A DNA stretch of 28,227 nucleotides from Nitrospinota bacterium (GTDB taxonomy: Bacteria > JADFOP01). The notes under the pieces are model-generated. The model was not told the DNA's origin, did not search any database, and saw nothing but the letters and a program-made list of their open reading frames with translations. A program made the position numbers and the translations under genes. The first letter of the stretch is position 1; each line of letters begins with the position of its first letter. The stretch spans positions 1 through 28,227 of the forward strand of contig JADFOP010000026.1 in NCBI GenBank assembly GCA_022562795.1. The letters are read 5' to 3'. Of this stretch, positions 13,578 to 23,147 are shown piece by piece.

Positions 13578-15428
13578 TTATCTCCCTTTCTCGCTGACCA
13601 ACCTCTCGTCACGAATATCCAGGTGTGCTCGAATGAGCTCTCTGGCGAAGGTGGCGAAGTGGGCGCCTCCAATTCCGGCATTCTCGATGAAAACAACAAG
13701 GGCGATAGAGGGCTCCTCGAAAGGGGCGAAGGCCACAAACCAGGCGTGGTCTCGAAGGTGCTTGGGCAGCTTCCGCTGAGTCTTATCGTTGTCCTGGTTA
13801 ATACGGCGCTGGATGACCTGAGCCGTGCCGGTCTTGCCTGCCACAACAACCCCCTCCAGGCGGGCCCTAGCTCCGGTGCCCATCGGCTCATTGATCACGC
13901 CTCGGAGGGCCTCACGGATAAGCTGCAACGTTCTGGGGCTGATAGGTAGGGTTGCCGCGGCTTCTCGGTCGGCTCTCGCAGAAACCTCCCCGGAGGGGCG
14001 ACGCACCTCCCGGACGAGGTGAGGCTTCAGTAGTGTGCCGCCATTAGCAATAGCGCTCACCAAGACGGCCATTTGCATCGGTGTAACCAGGTTGAAGCCC
14101 TGGCCTATAGCCACCCCGAGGGTCTCCCCAGGCTGCCATGGTTCTCCTTTGGTATCCAGCTTCCAGCCCCGGCTCGGCACCAACCCGGCCTTTTCGTGCC
14201 CCAGCCCGATTCCCGTCGGTGCCCCAAGACCGAAGCCCCGGGCATATGCCTCCAACCGGTCAATGCCGAGAGCCTGACCTAGCTGGTAGAAATAGACGTC
14301 GCAGCTCTCAACGAGAGCCTTGTGCAAGTCCACCTTTCCATGGCCCTCGGGCTTCCAATCACGAAAGATGCGGTCGCCGAATTCATATTGTCCCGTGCAA
14401 TTAATCGTATCTTTTGGTGTAACGACTCCCGCTTCCAAACCAGCGGCGGCCACAACAATCTTAAAGATGCTCCCGGGAGGATATTGGCTTTGAATGGCTC
14501 GGTTCTGCAGCGGGTGATCGGGATTATTGGTCAGCTTCTCCCACGCCTTCCCAGATATGCCACTGGCGAAGAGGTTGGGGTCGAAAGCGGGCCGAGAGAC
14601 GAATGCCAGGACATCACCATTGCGGGGGTCCATCGCTACGATGACCCCGTTGTGGTCGCCCATCAGGCCTTCGGCCAACTGCTGGAGCTCCAGATCAATG
14701 GTCAGCAAGAGGTCGGAGCCAGGCTTTGGCGTCTGCCCTTCGAGCTGAAGTAGCTCCCGTCCAAAGGCGTCAACCTCCACTTGGCGGATACCTGCACGAC
14801 CTCGCAGTATGGATTCGTACTGGCGCTCCAGGCCGTACTGGCCTACCAGGTCGCCCACTTGGTAGCCCTTCCCTCGGGAGGCCGCCAGTTGGCTTTCGTT
14901 GATCTCCCCCAGATAGCCTAGCAGATGGGCGGCTAGCTCCCCATGCTCGTTCTTCCGAAGAGGTTCGACTACAATGCGCAACCCCGGCAGGTTGATCCTG
15001 TGCTCGACGACGTAGGCCAGTGCATCACGCGGGATGTCGCGGCTTATAAGGACCGGGCGAAATGGAGGCACCCCCTTCATCCTGCGCTTCACCGCCGCTT
15101 TATCCACTACCACCAGCTGGGAGATACGCTGGAGCGTCTTCTCAAAGTCCCCGGCATCCTCACGTACCACCATCAGGTTAAAAGCGGGTCGGTTCTCTGC
15201 AAGGAGCCCTCCGTTCCTATCGTAAATTTTGCCGCGGGGAGCACCCATCGGCTGTACGCGGATACGGTTGTTCTCAGAGAGCGAGCGGTAGTAGGAGCCG
15301 TGCATAATCTGGATGTGGGCCAACCGTACCACCAGAGCAGCGAAAATTATAACCACGAAGGCGAGGAAACAGAGCAGGCGAAACCGAAAGCCGGAGGCCT
15401 GGGGCGATGAATCGGCACGTATGGGCAT
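13578..15428 (-). CDS. mrdA: Penicillin-binding protein 2 (elongasome transpeptidase)
   Basis: Class B penicillin-binding protein that cross-links peptidoglycan during elongation, the partner of RodA. It is 616 residues with an N-terminal membrane anchor (about 16-38), then the non-penicillin-binding dimerisation domain (GAPRGKIYDRNG at 62-73). The transpeptidase domain has the three active-site motifs: Ser320-x-x-Lys323 (PPGSIFK), Ser375-Cys-Asp377 (SxD, usual in PBP2) and Lys532-Thr-Gly534 (AGKTGTAQ). The length is standard. The ATG at 15428 follows mreD by 17 nt; rodA begins 3 nt after its stop. Confidence 0.96.
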   Translation of the reverse strand: MPIRADSSPQASGFRFRLLCFLAFVVIIFAALVVRLAHIQIMHGSYYRSLSENNRIRVQPMGAPRGKIYDRNGGLLAENRPAFNLMVVREDAGDFEKTLQRISQLVVVDKAAVKRRMKGVPPFRPVLISRDIPRDALAYVVEHRINLPGLRIVVEPLRKNEHGELAAHLLGYLGEINESQLAASRGKGYQVGDLVGQYGLERQYESILRGRAGIRQVEVDAFGRELLQLEGQTPKPGSDLLLTIDLELQQLAEGLMGDHNGVIVAMDPRNGDVLAFVSRPAFDPNLFASGISGKAWEKLTNNPDHPLQNRAIQSQYPPGSIFKIVVAAAGLEAGVVTPKDTINCTGQYEFGDRIFRDWKPEGHGKVDLHKALVESCDVYFYQLGQALGIDRLEAYARGFGLGAPTGIGLGHEKAGLVPSRGWKLDTKGEPWQPGETLGVAIGQGFNLVTPMQMAVLVSAIANGGTLLKPHLVREVRRPSGEVSARADREAAATLPISPRTLQLIREALRGVINEPMGTGARARLEGVVVAGKTGTAQVIQRRINQDNDKTQRKLPKHLRDHAWFVAFAPFEEPSIALVVFIENAGIGGAHFATFARELIRAHLDIRDERLVSEKGR

Positions 15429-15445
15429 TCAAGGACCTCCCGTCC

Positions 15446-16012
15446 TTATGGCCGTCGGTAGGTTTTGCGCTCGAGAAGTCTGCGAAGGCCGGGCGGGGCG
15501 GCGGGCAGGTCTGTAAACCCCCTTGTGGGCAGGTAGCGCCGGGCCACCCGGCTCAGCACGGCGAAGTATGGAACAGCCACAAGGCCGTTGTAGACGATCT
15601 GGTAGGCCACAAGAGCCCCCGTAGGGCGCAATAGAGACGACTCCCCGCCGTGGAAGAGCCGCGCGACACCAAAGGTCAGGAGGGCGTCGAAGACGGTCAA
15701 GAGGGCAACCAAAAGCGCTTGGAGTAGACGGTAGTGGAAACCTACGTGGCGCTGGAGAACGCCGGTGGCAAATCCTATCAAAGACTTGCTCAGAGTATTG
15801 AGACCAAAGATGCCCCCGGAGAGGCAATCTTGGATGAGGCCCGCTAGTGCACCGAGCATGAGCCCCCTTTGACGTCCGAAGAAGAGTCCCACCAGGCAGG
15901 CCAACAAGAGGATGAGGTCGGGGCGCACTCCCCCAAAGGTGGCGTATTGCATGAGGGTTGATTGGAATAGGAAGGAGATGAGAAATAAGTTGATTAGAAA
16001 TACGGCAGACAC
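15446..16012 (-). CDS. mreD: MreD, rod-shape membrane protein
   Basis: MreD is an inner-membrane component of the elongasome that links MreC to the RodA-PBP2 complex. The 188-residue protein has five or six hydrophobic helices. It carries the family-typical segment RPDLILLLACLVGLFFG and GLIQDCLSGGIFGLNTLSKSL, corresponding to the conserved GxxxD..SGxxLGxxxL pattern of MreD. The start is a GTG at 16012, 2 nt after the mreC stop. Identification leans on these motifs and on its place between mreC and mrdA. Confidence 0.92.
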   Translation of the reverse strand: MSAVFLINLFLISFLFQSTLMQYATFGGVRPDLILLLACLVGLFFGRQRGLMLGALAGLIQDCLSGGIFGLNTLSKSLIGFATGVLQRHVGFHYRLLQALLVALLTVFDALLTFGVARLFHGGESSLLRPTGALVAYQIVYNGLVAVPYFAVLSRVARRYLPTRGFTDLPAAPPGLRRLLERKTYRRP

Positions 16013-16014
16013 GG

Positions 16015-16830
16015 CTATCGCTTAGCGGTGATGAAGACCTCTTCGAGGCGATCCAAATCGGTGCTAGGCTTGACTATGGCTTCTTGGTGGAGGCCCCGGC
16101 TGCCTTTCGTCACCCGTGTGATGGTCCCAATGACCAAACCCTTGGGGTAGAGTCCACCCACCCCGGAGGAGATGACTAGGTCACCTATCTTGATATCTGC
16201 CTCCAGGGGGATGTACTTCATTAAACAGCTCGAGCGGCCCCTGCCCACCACCACGCCCCGGTCCCTCGTACGTTGGATGAGGGCGTCCACAGCGTGACGG
16301 AAATCGGTCAAGAGCAAGACCTTGCTCACCCCCGGGCTTGTCTGTACGATGTGGCCCACCAAGCCGTCAGCACTAACGACGATCATCTGCTTTGCCAAGT
16401 CGTCGTTGCTGCCCCGGTCTACCATGAGCACGTTGGACCAGGTGGTGGGGTCGAGGCCCACCACGGTGGCCATCACCATTGGAGCAGGATCCCCCCGCCG
16501 GGCGGCCAGGAGCTTCTCTAGACGGTGAAATTGGAGGTTTTTCTCAAGAAGTCTGCTGTTGTCCGTACGCAGGGCCTGGAGTTCCCGCTTAAGGATTTCG
16601 CTCTCAGCCCGTACCCCTACGAGATCGATGTAGCTCTGCCAGAGGTGTTGGCCTCGTCGGGCAGCGCGGGTCACAGCCTTCTGAAAGGGGGCGAGGGCCG
16701 AGATAACGACGCTTTCCACCCACGTGGTGCCCATTGTCCCCTGTATATCGAGGGTCATGATCGTTAGGGTAGACACAATAATGGCCCCAATCAACATGCT
16801 CGTTTTCCATTTCCCCAGTCGTCTCTTCAT
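16015..16830 (-). CDS. mreC: MreC, rod-shape-determining protein
   Basis: MreC is a bitopic periplasmic protein that activates PBP2 in the elongasome. The 271-residue protein has a basic N-terminus (MKRRLGKWK), one membrane helix (about 11-28), a coiled-coil segment (about 70-110, RAESEILKRELQALRTDNSRLLEKN), and the two beta-barrel domains. The family motif region NVLMVDRGSNDDLAKQM / GLVGHIVQTSPGVSKVLLLTD is present. It starts 26 nt after the mreB stop. Normal length, nothing missing. Confidence 0.95.
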   Translation of the reverse strand: MKRRLGKWKTSMLIGAIIVSTLTIMTLDIQGTMGTTWVESVVISALAPFQKAVTRAARRGQHLWQSYIDLVGVRAESEILKRELQALRTDNSRLLEKNLQFHRLEKLLAARRGDPAPMVMATVVGLDPTTWSNVLMVDRGSNDDLAKQMIVVSADGLVGHIVQTSPGVSKVLLLTDFRHAVDALIQRTRDRGVVVGRGRSSCLMKYIPLEADIKIGDLVISSGVGGLYPKGLVIGTITRVTKGSRGLHQEAIVKPSTDLDRLEEVFITAKR

Positions 16831-16856
16831 GTGCGGAAAGACCCTTTGTTGGTGGC

Positions 16857-18000
<1,144 letters not shown>

Positions 18001-18021
18001 GCATTTTTTAGATGAAAAGCC

Positions 18022-18050
18022 TTGCACCTACCATGCCTGTCGGATATGCT
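18022..18050 (+). promoter_or_regulatory. Weak candidate promoter of ppiD
   Basis: TTGCAC (3 of 6) and TATGCT (4 of 6) with a 17-nt spacer, about 59 nt before the ppiD start. Supported mainly by position in the divergent gap with mreB. Confidence 0.3.
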
Positions 18051-18068
18051 AGAGGTCCACACACACCA

Positions 18069-18095
18069 CCGGGGGGCTGTGCGATAGCCCTCCGG
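18069..18095 (+). other. Stem-loop directly upstream of ppiD
   Basis: CCGGGGGGCT, a 7-nt loop, AGCCCTCCGG: a 10-bp stem with one G-T pair, ending 13 nt before the ppiD ATG. No recognisable ribosome-binding site follows it. It has no T run, so it is not an obvious terminator; it may affect translation of ppiD. Confidence 0.45.
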
Positions 18096-18108
18096 TACTC
18101 TATCGGCC

Positions 18109-20043
18109 ATGCTCTACAAAATCCGAAAGAACGTTAAATCGTTGTTTTTCAGGATAATCCTCATCGGGGTGGCACTGACCTTCATCTCCTGGGGGGCCGG
18201 GTACTTCTCCAGGGGCAATCAAGCGGTCGAGACAGATGTCGTTGCCACTGTGGAAGGCCTGCCAATTACGTTGGGCGAATACCAAGGGGCCTACCGTCAA
18301 AGGCTGGATACTTACAGGAGACTCTTCAAGGGCCAGCTGGACGAGGCCATGATACAGCGGCTTAACCTCTCCCGCCAAGCCTTAGAAGGTCTTATTGAGA
18401 ACAGATTGTTAATGGTTCTGGCCCGGCAGGAGGGCTTTTCGGCGTCAGATTCCGAGGTGGTACGCTACATCGAAGGCCACCCCGCCTTTCAAGTGGGGGG
18501 CTACTTTAATCGTAACCGCTATTTGAACCTCCTCAGCAACCGTGGAATAACCCCGGCCAAATACGAGGAGTCCATCCGCAAGCTCCTCATGGTCGAGCAG
18601 GTGCAGGAGGCCTTCAAAGACGGTGTCCACATCTCTGAGGCGGAGACCCGGAACGCCTATCGTATCGAGAACGAGCAGGTCTCTACGACCTTTCTGCTCC
18701 TCAGGGGGGAAGACTTCGCCGATGAGGCTACCGCGACGTATGATGCGCTCGATACTTATTATCTCGGCCACCGCAAGGACTTTACAGTAGCCGAACGTAG
18801 GCAAGTGGGCTACCTCGTATTCCGACCGGAGATGTACGAGAAGGAGGTAGCCTTCGACCAGGTGCGTCTCAAGGAGTACTACGATCTCCACGCCGAAGAG
18901 TACATAAAGCCGGAGAGGATGCGTGCCCGCCACATCTTGCTGAAGCTCTCACCAAATGCCTCGAGCGAAGATGAGGCCGAAGTCAAGGCTCGGGCCGAGG
19001 ACCTTCTGAGGGAAGCCCTCGGCAAGAAGGACTTCGCTGAGCTCGCCAAGGCCCATTCCCAGGGACCATCAGCCCCCCAAGGGGGAGATTTAGGTTTCTT
19101 CACACGGGGCAAAATGGTCAAGCCCTTTGATGAGGCGGCTTTTGCGCTAGAGGTTGGCCAGGTGGGGGGGCCCGTTAAGACCCCATTCGGCTATCACCTG
19201 ATTAAGGTGGAGGAGAAAGAGCCCGCCTCTGTTAGGGCCTTTGAGGAGGCCGAAAGCGAGATTCGCCAAATCCTCGTTGCCGAGGAAACCCGCTACCTCG
19301 CCCAGGACGCCGCCGACGCCGCTCTGGAGGCCATTAGGGCCTCAAAAGAACAGGGGGTGGCTGCGCTCTCCGGCAAGGAAGGACGTTCGGTGCCCATGAC
19401 CGGCCTCTTCGCACGAGGCGAGCCATTGCCGCCCGAGCTTGGGCCCGACGAAGAAGCCCTGCGGGCAGTGGCCTTCAGGCTGGCGAAGGGCGAGGTCAGC
19501 GATGTCATCGAGGGGAAGCGCAACAGCTACCTCATCACCCTGGTAAGGCGTGAGGATGTGCACGTCCCGCCCTTAGAGTCTATCAGAGCCGATGTGGAGC
19601 GGGCCTACCGATTATTCACGGGACACAAGAGAGCTGTCTCTGAGGCCGAGGCGTTAGCCAAATCGGTAACCAGCGTCGACGCTCTTGCCCAGGCGGCTAA
19701 GCGGCTTAAGCTTTCCACCACTCAGACCGCCACGGGATGGTTTACACGCCAGGGCCCGGTTCCCAACGTGGAAGCCTCTGCTCCTTACATCCGAGCTGCC
19801 TTCGTCCTGCCGCCGGGCGCTTTCGCCGCCGTTCCTTCCTCCGAAGGTGCCTATGTGCTGACGGTTACCGGTGCAAAAGGGGTTACGGAGGAAGGGTTCG
19901 CCTCCGCACGAAAGGAGCTCGAAAAGCGGATGCGCCTCGAGAAGGCCAACACCCTCTACGTTGCCTGGATCCAGCGGCTACGCCAAACCCGCCGGGTGGA
20001 GGTTAACGCCGAACTATTCCCCGCCTATCCCACCAGGAATTAG
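18109..20043 (+). CDS. ppiD: PpiD-like membrane-anchored peptidyl-prolyl isomerase / foldase
   Basis: Periplasmic chaperone near the Sec translocon that assists folding of exported proteins. The 644-residue protein has a cytoplasmic basic start ([10 protein letters not shown]), one membrane helix (about 12-32), and a SurA-like N-terminal chaperone domain (about 40-190, [20 protein letters not shown]). A parvulin domain spans about 271-368 ([11 protein letters not shown] ... [22 protein letters not shown] ... [10 protein letters not shown]). A helical region and a second, degenerate parvulin-like segment follow near 540-600. Architecture and length match PpiD; SurA has a cleaved signal instead of an anchor. 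The ATG at 18109 is the only good start although no Shine-Dalgarno is seen. Confidence 0.88.
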   Translation: MLYKIRKNVKSLFFRIILIGVALTFISWGAGYFSRGNQAVETDVVATVEGLPITLGEYQGAYRQRLDTYRRLFKGQLDEAMIQRLNLSRQALEGLIENRLLMVLARQEGFSASDSEVVRYIEGHPAFQVGGYFNRNRYLNLLSNRGITPAKYEESIRKLLMVEQVQEAFKDGVHISEAETRNAYRIENEQVSTTFLLLRGEDFADEATATYDALDTYYLGHRKDFTVAERRQVGYLVFRPEMYEKEVAFDQVRLKEYYDLHAEEYIKPERMRARHILLKLSPNASSEDEAEVKARAEDLLREALGKKDFAELAKAHSQGPSAPQGGDLGFFTRGKMVKPFDEAAFALEVGQVGGPVKTPFGYHLIKVEEKEPASVRAFEEAESEIRQILVAEETRYLAQDAADAALEAIRASKEQGVAALSGKEGRSVPMTGLFARGEPLPPELGPDEEALRAVAFRLAKGEVSDVIEGKRNSYLITLVRREDVHVPPLESIRADVERAYRLFTGHKRAVSEAEALAKSVTSVDALAQAAKRLKLSTTQTATGWFTRQGPVPNVEASAPYIRAAFVLPPGAFAAVPSSEGAYVLTVTGAKGVTEEGFASARKELEKRMRLEKANTLYVAWIQRLRQTRRVEVNAELFPAYPTRN

Positions 20044-20064
20044 CTCCCCTAGGGCCCGGCATAG

Positions 20065-20089
20065 ATGCCCCTCATCTCCACGGGGGCAT
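20065..20089. terminator. Hairpin after ppiD
   Basis: ATGCCCC, 11 nt, GGGGCAT: a perfect 7-bp stem 21 nt after the ppiD stop. No T run follows, so it would be a weak or Rho-assisted terminator, or an mRNA 3' end stabiliser. Confidence 0.35.
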
Positions 20090-20121
20090 GTTGGACTAGG
20101 AGATGCGTGCGCCGAATACCC

Positions 20122-20150
20122 TTGACACCTATAAGGCCCCTTGTTAGCAT
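20122..20150 (+). promoter_or_regulatory. Candidate sigma70 promoter of tatA-spoT
   Basis: A perfect TTGACA (20122-20127) and TAGCAT (20145-20150, 4 of 6) at 17-nt spacing, in the 189-nt gap between ppiD and tatA. The leader of about 75 nt contains a GGGAG-GTTTTT-CTCCC hairpin (20196-20211) just before the tatA ribosome-binding site. Confidence 0.55.
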
Positions 20151-20232
20151 GAAATTGGGATAAGGGTAGTAGTTTTAAGGTGTTTAGACGCCCCCGGGAG
20201 GTTTTTCTCCCCAACGGATAAGGAGAGAGCCA

Positions 20233-20433
20233 ATGTTTGGCCTGGGCCTGCCAGAGCTCCTTATTATCCTGGCCATCTGTCTGTTGCTCTTCGGCGCAAC
20301 TCGTTTGCCGGCACTTGGCCAGGGTATGGCGAAGGGCATCAAGAACTTTCGCAAGACCTACCGGGAACCAGACGAGATCGACGTCACCCCTAAGGAGTCT
20401 GGGCCACCGGAAGATCCGCCCTCCCAGGCGTGA
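20233..20433 (+). CDS. tatA: TatA/E, twin-arginine translocase subunit
   Basis: Pore-forming subunit that oligomerises to let folded twin-arginine substrates cross the inner membrane. The 66-residue protein has the family start [20 protein letters not shown] (one helix, about residues 5-20), the hinge [20 protein letters not shown] with the conserved Phe-Gly and the following amphipathic helix, then a short acidic tail. The ribosome-binding site AAGGAG precedes the ATG. No tatB or tatC is in the window, so the rest of the system lies elsewhere. Substrates could include molybdoenzymes, in line with the molybdenum genes nearby (inference). Confidence 0.93.
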   Translation: MFGLGLPELLIILAICLLLFGATRLPALGQGMAKGIKNFRKTYREPDEIDVTPKESGPPEDPPSQA

Positions 20434-20496
20434 CTAGGCCGATGGTCCCGGCTTCTTCTATGAAAACACGCCCATAGGGCGAGATGAGGTCCAGTC

Positions 20497-22689
20497 GTGG
20501 TCCGCATCGAAGACAGCCGTGACGCAGTTCTAGCCTACTACCCCCAGGCCGACCTCGATATCATTGATCGCGCTTACATTTTCTCCGCAAAAGTTCATAA
20601 AGGCCAGGTCCGCCTCTCCGGAGAGCCCTACCTCCTCCACCCCCTGGAAGTGGCCTACATCCTGACCCAGCTGAAGCAAGACCCCGTAACAGTGGCGGTG
20701 GGCCTGCTCCACGACACCGTCGAGGATACCCATACCACGCTGGAGCGCATCAAAGAGCTATTCGGCCCCGAGGTCGAAGCCTTGGTGGATGGCGTGACAA
20801 AAATTTCAAAGATGACCTTCTCCAGCACCGAAGAAAAAGAGGCGGAAAACTTCCGCAAGATGATTCTCGCGATGGCGAAGGACATCCGGGTCGTCCTCAT
20901 CAAGCTGGCCGACCGGCTACATAATATGCGGACCCTCGAATACGTTCCCGAGCTCAAGCGGGTACGCATCTCGAGGGAGACCATGGATATCTACGCGCCC
21001 ATCGCCAACCGGCTAGGGATCAACTGGATGAAGATGGAGCTTGAAGACCGAGCCTTAGCCCACCTCCATCCGGAGGCCTACGCCGACCTCCAGGCGCGCA
21101 TCCAGAATTCCCAGGCCGAGCAAGAAGCGGCCCTCATCGAGCTACGGGAGCTCGTCGCCAAGGCCTTGGCCGAAGCGGGTTTGCCGGGCCACGTTGAAGG
21201 CCGCTCCAAGCACCTATACAGCATCTACGCCAAGATGATGAAACAGAACATTCCGTTCGAGGAAGTCTATGACATCTCGGCCCTCCGCATCATCACCGAT
21301 TCGATCCGTCAATGCTATTCCATCCTGGGCATTGCTCACTCTATGTGGAAGCCCGTTCCCGGGCGATTCAAGGATTACATCGCCATGCCCAAAAGCAATA
21401 TGTACCAGTCTCTACATACCACCGTCATTGGTCCCAGGGGCGAGCCCATGGAGTTCCAGATTCGCACCGAAGAGATGCACCGCACCGCGGAGGAGGGCAT
21501 CGCCGCCCACTGGCGCTACAAGGAAGGCAAGGAGGGCGAGGCCAGAGACGAGCAACAGTTCCTCTGGCTTCGGCAGCTTCTGGAGTGGCAGCAGGAGCTT
21601 AAAGACCCCCGGGAGTTTCTGGAAACCGTCCGTGTGGACCTCTTCCCCGACGAAGTGTACGTCTTCACCCCTAAGGGAGACGTCAGGGCCCTGCCCCGGG
21701 GAGCCACCCCTGTGGACTTCGCCTATTCCGTACACTCCGAGGTGGGCGACCACTGCCTGGGGGCCAAGGTCAACGGCAAGATGGTGGCCCTCAAAACCCC
21801 TCTGAAGAACGGCGACATAGTGGAAATTATCACCGACGCCCGTCATCAACCGAGCCGCGATTGGCTGAAGTTCGTCAAGACCGCCCGGGCCCGGGAGAAA
21901 ATTCGCGCCTTCGTCAAAACAGAGCAGAAAAAGCGGGCTCTGAGCCTCGGTGAGGAGATTTTCCACAAAGAGCTCGCCAAGTTTGACCTGGACCCTGCGG
22001 CCGTCATTAAGAGCCCAGAGCTTTTAGAGGCGGCCAAACGCTTCGGCTGTCAACGGATCGAAGACTTGATGGTACAAATCGGATACGGGAAGGTTTCGCT
22101 CCACCAAGTGGCCATGAAGCTGTTGCCCAAAGAGAAGGCCGAGGCCCTAAGGACCCAGAAGGAGGAAGCCGCCCGAGGAGCACCCCCCAAGGCATCAAAG
22201 GAGGCCGAGGGAGTCAAGGTCAAGGGTGTCGAGGACATCTTGCTCCACTTCGCCAAGTGCTGCAATCCCGTTCCCGGCGACGAGATTATCGGCTATGTCA
22301 CCCGTGGGCGAGGGGTATCAATCCACACTGCCGACTGCCCTAGCTTGGCCTCCATCGAGGTGGACCTGGACCGGAGAATCGATGTCCATTGGGACGTGAA
22401 GAAGAAGAAGCCTTTCGCGGTGCGAATTCTGGTAGAGACGGTCGACCAGACAGGGGTGCTTGCCAAGGTCGTCAATGCCATTGCCGACTGCGAAGTCAAC
22501 ATCTCCGAGTGTAATGTACATACCTCTGGGGACGAGCGGGCACAGATCCATTTCGCCATAAATATTATGGACCTCAAGCACTTGGAGAAGGTGATGGGAG
22601 AGATTGGAAAGATTAAGACGGTGCTCAACGTCCACCGGATCAAGGATTCAGCACGGCCTGGGCGGCCTTCCGGACACTCCGGCCGCTGA
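20497..22689 (+). CDS. spoT: Bifunctional (p)ppGpp synthetase/hydrolase, RelA/SpoT family
   Basis: Makes and degrades the stringent-response alarmone (p)ppGpp. The 730-residue protein has the full long-RSH layout. The HD hydrolase has the metal residues intact (His48 in LLHPLEVA; HDTVED at 72-77). The synthetase (about 235-345) carries YDISALRIITD and the RFKD motif at 290-293, typical of bifunctional enzymes; monofunctional RelA has EFDD. TGS (about 385-448) starts DEVYVFTPKGDVRALP. The conserved-cysteine domain has HFAKCCNPVPGDEI, and the ACT domain is at the C-terminus (about 645-715). Both activities are therefore expected. The start is a GTG at 20497, 63 nt after tatA, so they may be cotranscribed. 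It ends 3 nt from the convergent rpmB gene. Confidence 0.96.
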   Translation: MVRIEDSRDAVLAYYPQADLDIIDRAYIFSAKVHKGQVRLSGEPYLLHPLEVAYILTQLKQDPVTVAVGLLHDTVEDTHTTLERIKELFGPEVEALVDGVTKISKMTFSSTEEKEAENFRKMILAMAKDIRVVLIKLADRLHNMRTLEYVPELKRVRISRETMDIYAPIANRLGINWMKMELEDRALAHLHPEAYADLQARIQNSQAEQEAALIELRELVAKALAEAGLPGHVEGRSKHLYSIYAKMMKQNIPFEEVYDISALRIITDSIRQCYSILGIAHSMWKPVPGRFKDYIAMPKSNMYQSLHTTVIGPRGEPMEFQIRTEEMHRTAEEGIAAHWRYKEGKEGEARDEQQFLWLRQLLEWQQELKDPREFLETVRVDLFPDEVYVFTPKGDVRALPRGATPVDFAYSVHSEVGDHCLGAKVNGKMVALKTPLKNGDIVEIITDARHQPSRDWLKFVKTARAREKIRAFVKTEQKKRALSLGEEIFHKELAKFDLDPAAVIKSPELLEAAKRFGCQRIEDLMVQIGYGKVSLHQVAMKLLPKEKAEALRTQKEEAARGAPPKASKEAEGVKVKGVEDILLHFAKCCNPVPGDEIIGYVTRGRGVSIHTADCPSLASIEVDLDRRIDVHWDVKKKKPFAVRILVETVDQTGVLAKVVNAIADCEVNISECNVHTSGDERAQIHFAINIMDLKHLEKVMGEIGKIKTVLNVHRIKDSARPGRPSGHSGR

Positions 22690-22692
22690 GCC

Positions 22693-22908
22693 TCACCCCA
22701 TACCTTTAGCAGCCCCCCTGAAGACTTTTTGGACTCGGCCAGACCTCAGGCATCGGGTGCAAACGTAGACCCTGCGGACCTTGCCCTCCTGCTGGATGCG
22801 CATCTTCTGAAGATTGGGGTTGAAGCGGCGGTTGGTGACCCGGTGGGAGTGGCTGATGTTATGCCCGAATTGAGGGCCCTTGCTGCATATAGCGCATACC
22901 CTGGCCAC
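22693..22908 (-). CDS. rpmB: Ribosomal protein L28 (zinc-ribbon, Cys-containing form)
   Basis: Large-subunit ribosomal protein. The 71-residue protein begins ARVCAICSKGPQFGHNISHS and ends with CTRCLRSGRVQKV, so it has the two CxxC pairs of the zinc-binding C+ form of L28. The segment TNRRFNPNLQKMR is strongly conserved. I place the start at the GTG at 22908: a GGAGGAGGAG lies just upstream and the protein then begins in the family manner. An ATG at 22923 would add five residues made from the ribosome-binding site itself. It converges with spoT, with only 3 nt between stops. Confidence 0.95.
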   Translation of the reverse strand: MARVCAICSKGPQFGHNISHSHRVTNRRFNPNLQKMRIQQEGKVRRVYVCTRCLRSGRVQKVFRGAAKGMG

Positions 22909-22953
22909 GGTCTCCTCCTCCAAAGGTGGGTCGCAGGAGATACAAAGGGCGCA

Positions 22954-22982
22954 ATAATAGCACGGTGACTTTGAGGGCGCAA
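22954..22982 (-). promoter_or_regulatory. Candidate sigma70 promoter of rpmB
   Basis: On the minus strand TTGCGC (22982-22977, 4 of 6) and TATTAT (22959-22954, 5 of 6) with a 17-nt spacer, about 45 nt before the rpmB GTG. It lies in the divergent 239-nt gap 22909-23147, which also holds the acyl-CoA synthetase promoter. Confidence 0.55.
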
Positions 22983-23054
22983 GGCTCTATGCTGGATCTC
23001 CATTGGGCCGGGGACGTCCGCGATCGCTGCTTTTACCCGCCGTCTCTTTTTCCC

Positions 23055-23082
23055 TTGCCTTGGCTCGCAATCCGGGTAGAAT
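23055..23082 (+). promoter_or_regulatory. Candidate sigma70 promoter of the acyl-CoA synthetase operon
   Basis: TTGCCT (23055-23060, 4 of 6) and TAGAAT (23077-23082, 5 of 6) at 16-nt spacing, ending 65 nt before the GTG start at 23148. It also argues that the open frame running upstream of 23148 is not translated. Confidence 0.5.
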
Positions 23083-23147
23083 GGAGGAGACCTTCGTCGT
23101 TTTTTGATCCCCACAATTCATCGCGACCCACACTCCGGGGGAGAATC

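Noticed and set aside
21412-21966. Minus-strand frame of 184 codons inside spoT
   Set aside because: Antisense to the TGS and following region of a well conserved RSH protein; a shadow of its codon pattern.
22926-23147. Upstream extension of the acyl-CoA synthetase alpha frame (74 codons)
   Set aside because: It crosses a promoter-like element and the rpmB promoter region and lacks homology; the GTG at 23148 has a proper ribosome-binding site and gives the family N-terminus.
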